Shown here: positions 34,461 to 45,125 of the stretch, in pieces
Position numbering within the stretch: the first letter of the stretch is position 1
How the letters are laid out: each line of letters starts with the position of its first letter
NCBI GenBank assembly: GCA_036346225.1
Contig: JARFIW010001480.1
Span: 10,881,001-10,945,000, forward strand
Source of the DNA: Platerodrilus igneus
Taxonomy: Eukaryota; Arthropoda; Insecta; Coleoptera; Lycidae
Direction of reading: 5' to 3'
Length of the DNA: 64,000 nucleotides
Notes under the pieces: generated by a model
What the model was told of the DNA's origin: nothing
What the model saw: the letters and a program-made list of their open reading frames with translations, nothing else
The model's database searches: none
Position numbers and translations under genes: made by a program

Positions 34461-35840
34461 TCTTTAAATTTTGAATATGACGTGTCACCGCTTACATGGT
34501 TAGAAAATATGTCTAAGATTGGTATCGTCTTGTCTCCATATGAGCGTAATCTCTCAGTCTATGTTTTAAGGCGCTGGTATAAGTTTGGCATAGTAAAAAC
34601 AATAAACGTTCTTATGCCCACCATACGAGAAAAATTGTGTGATCTTGCCTTGTTCGTTCTTAGGAATACAGTCAATCGCCGTAATTGAATATTCCTTGGT
34701 ATCTCTGGGTCCCATTGGAACATAATAATTTTCTTATTCGTAGTAGCCAATTTCTTCATTTAGGGGTTGTAATATACTTTTTAACAGTTCATATTTTTGG
34801 TTGATAAAGGCTTTTCGAAAACACAAACATTTTGAAATCTAAGCCCGTTCTCAGGTAAAATTAAAAATATTAAGTCGTTGATTTTTCCACAGTTTGATGG
34901 TCCAGCGAATATAGCTCGTATATTAGACGGGAACAAAGACCTATGTTAACCTACATTGCTGGTAGATGATAGGTTAATTATTCATGACTCAAAGTTTGAG
35001 TATAATGTCTTCATAAAAGTTGTTAACAGATTTATCCACAATTAATTTGTATTTTATGTTTTAATAAACTACGCTTCAAATGTTATCTGCGACTTTGCTC
35101 ATATGCCTTCGACATCCTTCGGCTCTTGTTCTATTGAGTATACACAGCGTCTTTCCTATGTAAGTTAGTATTCGATGGTGGTTGAAACAGATTACATAAG
35201 TTTAGTATTGGAGCATTAAAAATCGTTTAAAGTATTAAACACAAATGTCTAACTCGAATAAACGAAGATTAATTTAAACAACTAAAAATTTTGAATTATT
35301 TTGACGAAATATTTAACTAGGCGAAAATGACCTAATGCTTAACGTATAACTAGCAAACAGAAAGGGTGCTCAATTATACACTACATTTAGATTTGGTTTG
35401 GTTAGCGAACATGGTATTAGTGGCTTGGCATGGAACGATATCACTCGATCTGGCGCGACATAGTCCGGTATGACCTGATATGGCCTGACGTAACCCGGCA
35501 AGTAGCGGTACAAGTTTAAGCTCTTAAAGTATTGTAACCCCTTAAATTTTATTGCAGAATTACGTGGAAATTCCAAGAAAACGCCAACAAAAAGGAATGG
35601 TTTAGGAGTTATGATTTATAAAAGATTAAACTCCAACCAAGTGCAGAATGTCTACTGGAACAATGTACAAGAATTAATCGAATGACTAAAATTATTAGTC
35701 GCATCCAATCAAGCTGAAAATGCGAGTGCAGAAACAAGATAGTTTCCATAATACAAGAGCTGGGGGAAGGGAATATAATAGAATAAGTGCGCCATTAATC
35801 ATTCAGTCTCAAAATGCCCTTCGATCGTTTCGGACGTCTA
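34461..35840. other. Anonymous AT-rich region
   Basis: No gene seen. Around 35440-35510 there is a run of loosely repeated CGGTATGACCTGATATGGCCTGACG-type words with a period of about 15 bp. Confidence 0.35.
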
Positions 35841-36164
35841 GAGTGTAAAGATGGAGCTACACGACGAAGTCCTTCAGGTCGAGGATTTTATCAACTACCA
35901 AGGGAAAATGGTACGATATGCGACACAGAAGACTAGTAAATGCGGCAAACTCCAAATTGGACTCCGATCTGGTTACGCAAGGAATCACAATCATTTTTAA
36001 ACCTGGAGTAGAAGAAATCAGTTTTTGAAATAAACGCATAGTGGATGTCTGCAGTTAAACTAGTAAAAAATATTTTCTCTTACTGTTTTAAAAGAACTAA
36101 AGACACCCGACGTACTGCTAAAGGTATCAATGCGAATCATGAATGTATAACCATGATTGGACAT

Positions 36165-36608
36165 CTAGTTGAGGACGCAGATGCAGTAACTAAACACTAC
36201 GTTGCTGAAAAAATTGATAACCGTATATCGAATTTGGAAACGTTTACCGACGCCGATCGAACCTAATCTAAGAAGTTTTTTATACTTCGCATTGATGTCA
36301 GTTTGGACCTGTGCTAATTCTTCCAAACGCTTTATTTCCAGTTCAGTCTTTTGATTCTTGCTAAACACTTAAACTGACTCTGCTCTGTGTCCTGGGTGTG
36401 GTAAAGTTTTGATAGTTTTTGCAATTCAATATTTACTGCGCACAGAATCGTCAACCCCGACGCAGCGGAAGTGGTACCAATGGGAACAATTGGAACATTG
36501 TCCTATGGTATCAGCACTTTTTGGCTGAACGCAGTTTCCCATGTTACAGTCATATCCGTCTTGTGTCTTGTGTAAGCATTCTTCCTTTGACCTTGATGGC
36601 GATTCCAT
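36165..36608 (-). pseudogene. PHD-like finger and coiled-coil fragment, possible BEL/Pao gag start
   Basis: The minus frame 36608-36426 contains a Cys-rich segment ending QCSNCSHWYHFRCVGV, with earlier cysteines in CNMGNC. This is the order of a PHD-type finger. After a frame change, 36368-36165 reads KTELEIKRLEELAQVQTDI, a charged heptad-like helix. An N-terminal PHD finger followed by a coiled coil is a common beginning of Gag in insect BEL/Pao elements, which is my preferred but unproven reading. A CR1-type ORF1 or a host PHD gene fragment are alternatives. No protease or RT of that family is nearby. Confidence 0.45.
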
Positions 36609-36639
36609 TCTCGTGCTTAAACTGTGCAGTTTGTGTTTA

Positions 36640-39600
36640 AAGCGACTTCCAGTTGCTAGTGTTTGTAATTTTGTTGAGGGGCAGTGGGTTTAATTAAAGT
36701 TTGAGCAGTGTATAAATTTTATTCCTAAATCCACACCGTAAGCTAAAGTTTGCCTGTTAAGTATAACAATGTTTAGGACAACAATAAATAATCACAATAA
36801 ATCAACTTACAAGTATTATTCCCACACGTCACAAATGATCAACTAAATAGTAGATGTGTTTGCGACGCCACACTACTTTAATAGATTTTTTTACTGCTTT
36901 AGAGTAAAAAATATTTTGAAAATAACATTTTCGTTCTTTGTCAAATTCAAGAGTCGTTAGTATCAAATGAATTAATTTTGGGTGTCCTGACCGTCACACA
37001 AACAGTGACCTCAATTATTGATTTTTTATGTATTTTTTATATTTCAGATTTAATTAAGGCACTTATTGTTGTTGAAGTTTGTCATATCCTTAAGGTTTCT
37101 ACATCTTACCATTTAGGTTTATCTTGTGTGTATTCTTTGATGCAGTGGCGCCTCCCTTCCCTTTTTTGCTTCGATAGTTTTATCCCTCGACCACTCACAT
37201 GCTACCGCGTGACGTAAAAATCAAGTTAGTTTGGAAGTACAGTCAGCGATTGCGTTACTTCAAAGCTGTCTTTCAACCCTGCCCAAGTGCAAGGCTTATC
37301 TCAATTGATGTGGGGCACTCTTAATTTTAGCAGGTTTGTAACGAATACAATTAGCTGCTTCAGAAATATACGTTTTTGTTCTAAATATCTATTTAACAAA
37401 TATCTATTATTAGACAGATAATATTAATTCCGATGGTAAGTAACAATATATTACCAATTCATACATAGAGCTCCATCTATATTTAAAACCTCGAAGTAAA
37501 ATTTAAGATTTCTTCTATCTGCATGTATATTAATACTATGTTCCCATTCTGCGCGTGCTTGGATAATAAAATTGCCTCGTAGACAAGGTTCATTATTTAC
37601 CATCTGAATGTAGTCAGCGAAGCAAGTATTGAAACGTGGGCTAGCAGGTTTGAAAAAACATGCTGTCCCAAAGAGCGTTACAATAGTGTCGACGGATACC
37701 ATGGCCTCGATTAGTTGTTGTATCGACCTAGTGAGTTCAAGAATTGCATATCTACGGTAGGTGAATAATTTTCAAGTTTACAACCAAATCATTTTCCACA
37801 ATTCTTTTCAGCGCAAGTAGCAAGTAAAAAGTAGAAGTAAAAATATTTATATAGTATTGAAACACAATTAAAAGTTAAAGTAAAATATGTCCAATTTTGA
37901 AACGCAAGTAAAAGTTAATTATTGGAACGCAAATTTTATGTAAGCACGTAATGTATCAAATTGTGGAGGGATGAATCTTTCGTATATATTTGTTATGGAA
38001 CACAGAAGCACTTTTGGTTGTTAATGGTATTGAAAATACAAAGTCTTAAATGTTGCTATGCAAGATGGTGAAAGTTTCGGCAGATGTTGTTTTGTATAGA
38101 AGTCAAGCCCGTCCATGTGCCAGCCGCGCGCATCTGTTTTTGTAAGTATTCAAGATGGTTGATGAACTCGGACGCCTATCAGATTGTTCGTGGTGAGTCA
38201 TCTTCAATTTTAGATCAATTTTCATTTCATAGAATCATTACTTAAAATGTAGAAATAATTTTTGTAAATTCTATATGTCATTTAAATTGGTACACAAAAT
38301 TTTTGTAAGTTTTATATGGTCATTTAATTTAGACACGTAATATTTTATTCAGAATTTAATAGTTGGATATTTCAAGAATGCTCTTATAAACACAAAGAAA
38401 TTTCTATATGATAATTTTTAATTTACAAGGTTATACTAAAATGTATTGGTAACTAAACACGTGACACGCTGGTTTTTGCTCGTCACTTTATAAAATATAA
38501 TTTTTCTGGCAGTACACCTGAAGTATAGTTAAATTCAAACAGTAAGTGTTTTTGACTTTTGATTCCATCGAGTAAATCAATTAAAAATATAGTTCTGTAA
38601 TCTACCGAAAGTCAGGACATTTAATTTATTGGCTGTAAACCCAAAAGGATCCTATTCTGGTATCATATATAAATTGTAGAAAAATAATGAAACATTATAA
38701 ATAAATTTTTAATTATAAAATTCATATAAGTAATCAGAGACTAATACTAGACCGTAATAAAAGTAATTATCTCGAAAGTTTCAGTACGTATAAAATTGTA
38801 CAAATGATGTATATATTTTTTTTGTAAATCAATAGAAAGAATAATAAGTTGTTTTAAAGCTTTCTTTCATTGAAGTCATCAATAATTTTTCTATAGAAGC
38901 AAACAACCACATTTATAAATTTTTTGTAGTGAACAAAGATATATTATTGGTGTTGAGTTTAAAATTTTTTGAAGTATAATTTTGACTAGTTGATCTTTTT
39001 ATAATTTATTTTTTTGTGATAAAGTAACTAAGTTCTAATGTAGCCCTAGTTCAAAAATGTTTAGAAGTGATTGAATTTTCATATAGTACGAGATCGTCGT
39101 TCCCATTCCAGTTTGCAGAGTCATAAGTAAGTATTATTTTTCTATGTGTTACTCGTCAAGAATATTTTTTTTCTTTTGAAAATTTCCGTATCTGGTCTTC
39201 GGATTGATTCATAGTATAATAATTATTAAGATACGGTGGCGTCCATTAAAAATTCTTTTATTATCGTATACCATCCTACGACCCTAGCTAATAGGTGTGC
39301 CCTAAGTTGAAGAGGCTTAGCTGGCTGGAAGATCTTTTTAGAGGGTACTTTTTTTTATTCAAAGCCATTTACCATCCTATTTACCCTGGACTTAAACCTT
39401 AAACAGGAACCCCTCATAATCTATTGAGGCTCTGCCGCCTATAAGGTAGAGTAAATACACTAAATAAATCTACAGAGAAAAAGTGTGTAACAGGTTAAGA
39501 GATAACAAGTTGAAAATGCAAGGCATTGTCGCAACGAACTTCCAAATGTAGACTTACTTTAAAACAATTTAAAGAAATTAAAATTATTATGTTGTAATAA

Positions 39601-39700
39601 TTATAAGTATTCAGATAAAATACAAAAATTTATAAACAACAAAAGAGACATTTTAATATATTTTATTTTATTGAATAAATATTTTAAAAGCTATATATGT
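36640..39700. other. Anonymous region with two weak coding candidates
   Basis: The minus frame 37702-37451 (83 codons, ATG) is open and of normal amino-acid composition but matches nothing I know. At 38155 an ATG in good context opens 12 codons that run into GTGAGT at 38193, a possible first exon. Neither is strong enough to call a gene. The rest is AT-rich non-coding sequence. Confidence 0.3.
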
Positions 39701-39750
39701 GTGTGATGTATGTATGTATGTATGTATGTGTGTTTGTGTGTGTGTGTGTA
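39700..39750. repeat. TATG/TG microsatellite
   Basis: GTATG repeats pass into a TG run, ending at about 39750 just before a degenerate tandem repeat. Confidence 0.9.
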
Positions 39751-39762
39751 AATAAGGGGCAT

Positions 39763-40145
39763 CATATTTCGATTCAGTTTTTCAGAGGATTCTAAATATG
39801 TATCGCACATTAATTTTGGACCTATTTGAAATTTTTGATAAAAATTAATTCCCCGGGGGGGTCGGGTATCCGTGGTCAGATTTTGTGGGGGGTACCATAT
39901 TTCGACTCAGCTATGTTAGGGGAGTCCAAATATGTATCGCACATTAATTTTGGACCTATTTGAAATTTTAATTTTCCCGACGGAATATCACGGGGGCACG
40001 GCGTCCCCGTGGCCCGATTTCAACTGACATCAAAACTTAAGCTCAGGACACCGAGCTGAATCGATTGATGTATCACACATTGATGTCCGACCATTAGAAA
40101 GGCCTCGGACGGACAGACGGACAGACAGACGGACGACAAATCGAT
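39763..40145. repeat. Degenerate 133-bp tandem repeat ending in a GACGGACA microsatellite
   Basis: CATATTTCGA-TCAG...AAATATGTATCGCACATT followed by TTTTGGACCTATTTGAAATTT occurs at 39763 and again at 39896 (133 bp apart). A third, more diverged version has GATGTATCACACATTGATGTCCGACC near 40063-40095. It closes with a GACGGACAGACGGACAGACA run (40108-40133). It is more GC-rich than its surroundings. The family is unknown to me. Confidence 0.7.
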
Positions 40146-40149
40146 TTCA

Positions 40150-41299
40150 TAAACGAGCGAAGTTCGTTGAAAAGTTACAAGTTTTTGAATAAAACGATTT
40201 TACTGTTGCTAAAAGTTTTCACTAACTAAGGCTTTAAAAAATCACATTTAAACTAATTTTAAAATGTTATTAAAGAGCCGTTACTGTTTTGTACCTATAC
40301 AGTCTATTTCAGTTTAAATTCTCACGCAAAATGCTTTCTTCCTGTTTAAACATAAAAATACCTGTACTAACTAGAGACCCTAATTATAGCTCCGCTACAA
40401 TGCAATTTTAAATCACTAATGCATACGTCTTGATAACTTTTTTAGCATTTGTATTTCATCATTTCTCTATAACGAAAGCACCAGTTTGCGATTTCTAATT
40501 AAACTCTAAAGTGGAACCGACTTGAAAAGGTGTAGGGTTTCACAGAAAAATTGCATCAAACAATAATTGCGTTTGCATAACGGAGATAAAGCCTCACGTG
40601 TCACCAACAAAACCCAGCTTTCTATATACTCATGGCCACAATAGTTCGGATGAATAGATAAAACAGGGGTGGAAACTTCAAAAACAGCCCAAACGAGTGA
40701 CGATCACATGCAGGATCAGGTGCTTCCACGTGAAAACCTGATAACTGTGATCTGAACCAATAATGAGCTGTCAATAGCAGGCATGCCTTTGTTTGTTCTA
40801 CATCCTTTACGAAACAAATTTCAGCCTTCATCATTAATGCCGCATGAAGGAATTAATTATTAAAAGTTAGTTCGGTTGTACCTTGTTTCGAATTTTAGTT
40901 AACTGCTTGAATAATGTACGATATCATTTATAAACATAAATTTTAATAGCGGGAATATATAATATGCTTGTTTATGCGCCAGAATGGACTAGGGAAACTG
41001 AAGTACAGCGTCGTGTAAAGCTATTGAGTTTACTGAAAATAACGTTTGGGAGTACGAGTATTTAGATTTGTGAGGGACATACAATTTTGATAGAAAACAA
41101 AAATAGCAAGGTTTGTTTTTACGAGACATAGTCAATGTATTTAAAACAATAGAAGTGATACATAAAATCTGTATTCTTTATATGATCGAAATAAAAATAG
41201 TTAATTTGAGTGGTTAACGAGTATGTTTTATATATAGAAAGTAATCGATATTAATATCCCACATAAATTGGCGTCCCCGAGTTAGTTACCATACACAAA
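40150..41299. other. Anonymous AT-rich region
   Basis: A minus-strand frame at 40622-40834 has no motif. I see no other feature before the gag remnant. Confidence 0.35.
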
Positions 41300-41763
41300 A
41301 TGTTAATCCAACATCACGTAGAAGGGAATGAAATTTCTAATCAAAATGTGTACCGAATTGGAGTAAATGTTCTACCTTTTTGGGCAGATAAACCAATGTT
41401 ACGGTTCGCACAACTGGAAGGAAAATTTATACTCTCGGGAATTACAGCAAACGAAACTAAATTTTATCATGTAATATCCCAGTTAATACGTAGCCAAAGT
41501 GTAAGGTATTATAAAAAATCCTCCAAATTTGAATAAGGACGAGAAGTTAAGCGAGAACTTATTTCTTGTTTTTCAACTTTACAAAAAACGAGTTCGACAG
41601 TTACTGTCATACAAAGGAATTGGTGATAAAACAATCTCAATTCCTGACGTTAAAAAAATTAGCAGGTAGTATCATTACTGATGATTTTTCCGATCTTTAT
41701 GGTCAAACCGTCTGCCTACACACATTATAGCTATTCCAGTTACGCAAGCAAATTCAGATCTTG
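41300..41763 (+). pseudogene. Ty3/gypsy gag remnant, N-terminal part
   Basis: Begins with ATG. The segment VYRIGVNVLPFWADKPMLRFAQLEGKF, then ITANETKFYHVISQL, matches the N-terminal capsid block widespread in insect Ty3/gypsy Gag (typically LPPFWPxxPxLWFAQxExQF and TKFxYVVSxL). The frame stops at 41536. The continuation with a LAGSIITDDF block and HIIAIPVTQANSDL is readable in shifted frames up to about 41763, where the homology breaks off. It resumes at about 42625 beyond an insert. Non-functional. Confidence 0.8.
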
Positions 41764-42624
41764 TTACGTGCAATTTGCACTTTAACATTGTTAGTAGTTT
41801 AGTTTTTAATGTACGGAAGTTTCCTGCCATATTTTCAAATACGCGAGACGCGGGATTTTTTAAATAGACTAGGCGGTGCTTCCGATACGTCATAATAGTG
41901 AGTTTGCGCAAATCGTGCAACCCTAGAGGGTTAGACCAATACTAGACAAAGAGTGGGGTCGAGTTTTGGTGACGCTCGGAATCGTGGCTGTTTTTTGGGG
42001 ATCTTCGAGTGAAGTGGAGTTAAGGGGAGGTTTTGTGGTGACGTATCGTAGCTTACCTATGTAGTTTCCCTGCTTAATTATCTTTGTTTGTCGTACCTTC
42101 TACTTTTTTTCCGTCATTCCCTGCGTAGGTAAATTTACAGCAACCTTCGGCTACTGGACCCGAGACGACCCTGAGGGACATGCTCCGCTAGCCGCTCCGG
42201 AGAAACAGCCATCTTTAATCCCTCCGACATGGCACCCTGATAGAGGCCAACTTTGGTTCAACCCCGCCGAGTTCGGATTTCCGGGGTGAGTAATACCGTG
42301 TTTAAATTGTTCACGAATGTGAACTTTTGTAATTGTTTATTTAATTTTTATATTTCCGGTTATGACGCAATAATTTGGGCAATGATGACGTCATGGTGGT
42401 TGGCTACGCGAAACCTGTAAAAAAGGGGTTCGCGCTTCCGCCGCCAGGGCGTAGCATTACTGTTTATCCATTGCGCTTGCGCGATGTATCTTATGAACTT
42501 TGGTAATTGTATTACAGGCTTTTGAGAGCCATCTATCGCCATATAAATGTACCACCATCTAAGTGTAATACTTCGTTAACTGTTTTACCGACCATTATAA
42601 ACTTTCACCAGTGATAGTCTATAA
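41764..42624. other. Insert of about 860 bp inside the gag remnant
   Basis: Gag homology stops at SDL (about 41763) and resumes at LDNLAQLTDKI (about 42625), so this segment was inserted later. ATCT lies at both junctions (AGATCT left, AATCT right), compatible with a 4-5 bp target duplication. The left end starts TGTTACG, as an LTR might, but the right end does not show a matching CA. It contains an exon-like GC-rich block at 42141-42285. Confidence 0.55.
42141..42285 (+). other. Exon-like open frame, GC-rich, with splice-site consensus on both sides
   Basis: A pyrimidine tract and AAATTTACAG end at 42140, and GTGAGT begins at 42286. Between them one frame is open (47 codons, entering after two bases) while the other two plus frames have stops. 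It is markedly GC-rich. The C-terminal part reads PPTWHPDRGQLWF, which resembles the Gag N-terminal block of Ty3/gypsy elements (PPFWPxRxxLWF). It may be a piece of a second, related gag or a spliced exon derived from one. The splice sites are predicted only from consensus. Confidence 0.4.
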
Positions 42625-42989
42625 GAATCTAGACAATTTAGCACAACTTACTGATAAAATCAATGAGGTAGCACCACAGGTTACCGTTGCAGTTGTCAAT
42701 CAGCAACATACACAAAGTTCGTAGTATGTGTCATTACACAACAGAGTGACAGTCTCACGAAACATGTTGAAACATCCCCACCAAAGTAGTCTCAACATCG
42801 TGCAAAATCAGCCTCACCATCAATTAATGACAGTAGCACGAGGAGTAGCTTACGAATCAAGGTTAAAGAAAGTAGTAGGTGTTGGTATCACAACAGATTC
42901 AAATTCCGGGCTCAAAATGCCGAGCACTCATTAAGTGCAAAGAGGGAAACGGAATAATCAATCACTGATGGCGGCTAGTGAGTGTCAAG
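42625..42989 (+). pseudogene. Ty3/gypsy gag remnant, C-terminal part
   Basis: Resumes the gag split by the insert: LDNLAQLTDKINEVAPQV, a stop at 42725, then the open frame 42728-42934. In a shifted frame near 42880 it reads WYHNRFKFRAQNAEHS, the region that in relatives carries CWYHxxFGxxAxxC. The last cysteine is replaced by His or lost, so the zinc-binding set is incomplete. A QSLMAASECQ tract follows and the gag is cut at 42989 by the end of a hAT element. Confidence 0.75.
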
Positions 42990-44400
42990 CAGTGGCGTGC
43001 CGTGAAATTTTTTAGTAGGGAAACGCTTCAAATTGGCACACATACTACTCAATTCTATATCTTTTTGAATCTTAGATTTTTAATACTCTTCTTTTTTAAC
43101 ATAAGTAAATTCCATTTTCCGCATTTTGAAGGACACCAAGTGTGGGTGTGTGTGCGCGCACGTGTGTGTTGCGCGCGCGAGTGTGACAAGCGTGCGTGTG
43201 TGGCTATGTGTAACTTAAGAAGTTCGAGGTTTGTGTTTAGAAGCAAAAAAAAAGATAAGAAAGTGTGTTGTTTTGGAAGCGTATTACAGCATATTGCTTT
43301 ATTTCTTTGTATTTGAAATAATAACTTTTGCTGATTTATGTATCGTTAATGTTTGTAGTATTTTGAATTTTCAAGTTATCTAAAAAGTTATTCAAAACCT
43401 TTGATGCCAATAAACTTCCATATAGAATTGAACCAACCTTTTTAAAAAATATGCTAAAATGTAACCAATAAATTATTTTGAGAATTTTGTATTAAGAGCC
43501 AGCTGTTAAAATGTGAGAAAGACCACATTGCTTTTTTATTTTTCCAATTTTAAGAATTGCACTTACATTAACAAACATAAATCTTTAAAACCTATTTATT
43601 ATTCGAAGTAAAACTAAATCATCTTATTTTAGAAATATTAAAAAGACATTTTTGGTTAAAAAAATAATAAACCTAAGGACGTAAAAATTCAAATTAATGT
43701 GACTGTATTTTTCAATTTACTTATCAAGCACTAAAAAAACTAAGTATTAATAACCATAAAGAATAAGACACACGAATATACACACACTTAAACATTATAT
43801 ACAGTGTTGACGATGAACTTTTTTCTTTGGCTCTTATTCAATATTTTATTTATAATGCAATTCTATTCTTCTATTAACCTGTGTAAACCTGTCTATTACA
43901 TCATAAAATCTTGGATTCTATAGCAAGTTACTAATACATTTTTTTCTATAGACAACACAGCTAAATGGAATAGTCTTTCTTCACCAGTTGAATTTCTGAT
44001 AAAAGTTTTAAGGCGCTTTAATGTAGAAAAACTGCGTTCAACAGAAGCACTTGTCGGAATTGTTAAAACAGGTTGACACAATTTAAAGTCTTCACCACAG
44101 GACCCTGCCAAATAAATTTTTTTAAAGAAAACGTAGCATATTTAACGGTGTTTTTGATTATTGACTTCTGGAGTGTTGTATAAAACACTTAGCTGTGAAT
44201 TTAATGTCAAAAGGTCAAAAAAATTTGCATAGTTATGTTTTAAACTATTAAAGGCTTCTTCAGGAAAACGGGCTTTATTATAGTTGATATAATTACATAA
44301 TTCGAGGTATTTTAATTCACTGAAGTTCTGAAATCTGCTTCTGAGTTGTGGAGAAATAATATCAAAAATTTACAACACAATAGTTTTTCTTATGGTACCT
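42990..44400 (-). pseudogene. hAT transposase C-terminal region with 3' terminal repeat
   Basis: On the minus strand, 44400-44112 reads FDIISPQLRSRFQNFSELKYLEL, then ARFPEEAFNSLKHNYANFFD and LSVLYNTPEV. The frame 44111-43896 contains LTIPTSASVERSFSTLKRLKT and RLFHLAVLSIEK, the hAT C-terminal dimerisation block. The order and spacing are those of hAT transposases. Beyond the stop lie about 900 bp of untranslated sequence ending at CAGTGGCGTGCCG (42990-43002), a typical hAT terminal repeat, with GTGTCAAG next to it as the candidate 8-bp duplication. The 5' end is missing: homology stops near 44400, where low-complexity sequence begins. The reading frame has at least one stop near 44150. Confidence 0.85.
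43141..43206. repeat. Alternating purine-pyrimidine tract (TG/CG)
   Basis: GTGTGTGTGCGCGCACGTGTG and TTGCGCGCGCGAGTGTG lie back to back inside the hAT 3' untranslated part. Such tracts can adopt left-handed DNA. The reading frames through it (42978-43316 plus, 43055-43246 minus) are artefacts of the repeat. Confidence 0.85.
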
Positions 44401-44419
44401 ACTACAAACACAAACTCTA

Positions 44420-45125
44420 TTTAAATCGCAAACGAAATTTACAAAAAAATGCCTATCTCTCTCTACCCTTATCTATCTAACTTACCTACCTTATCCAATC
44501 AAAAAATTATTTACACCTGTCCTATATCCCTATCTTATTCCTAACTCTCACCTAATTCTCTAAACTGAAATTATCCCTAACTTCATCCTACTTATCCATC
44601 TAATCCTATATATATATATCCTATATACCTATCCTATTCCTAACTTTTAACTAATCTTCCGTATACTTCACTTCCCCCTACCTAATCCTATATACCTATC
44701 CTATTCTTATTCTATTCCTAACTCCCCACTAATCTTATAAGAAATATCTACACTTAATCTATCTTATTTTCTTCCTACATTTACTCTTTATTCTCATCCT
44801 TAACCTATTTCTAATTATCTCCCATATTTATCCTATACCTAGCTTTATTTTCTATAAACACTTACTTATACTCTTCTCTATACTAAAATTCACCTATCTC
44901 TATCCTTTGTTCATCAAGTTATTTAAATCTAACTCTCTTCTTGACCCTCCAAGTCTTTCTTCTCACCATCCTAATACTCTTCATCCCTATTTCTCCCCCT
45001 TCTATATCTATACTTATCATCCCTATTATCTCACATACAATAAACTTATCATCCCTATTATCCTGACTCTTAAATATTGCTTCTTCTTCAGTCTCTACAC
45101 ATGTCTGTTTCTCATTTACTATTTT
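44420..45125. repeat. Polypyrimidine low-complexity tract of about 700 bp
   Basis: The plus strand is built mostly from words such as CCTATC, CCTATACC, TCCTAAC and TCTATC with few G residues, so the minus strand is purine-rich. There is no strict period. It separates the hAT end from the truncated gypsy RT and lets spurious frames run through (44907-45221 plus and the end of 45800-44919 minus). Confidence 0.8.

Noticed and set aside
42978..43316. Plus-strand 112-codon and minus-strand 63-codon ORFs
   Set aside because: They read through a TG/CG repeat and the untranslated end of a hAT element.
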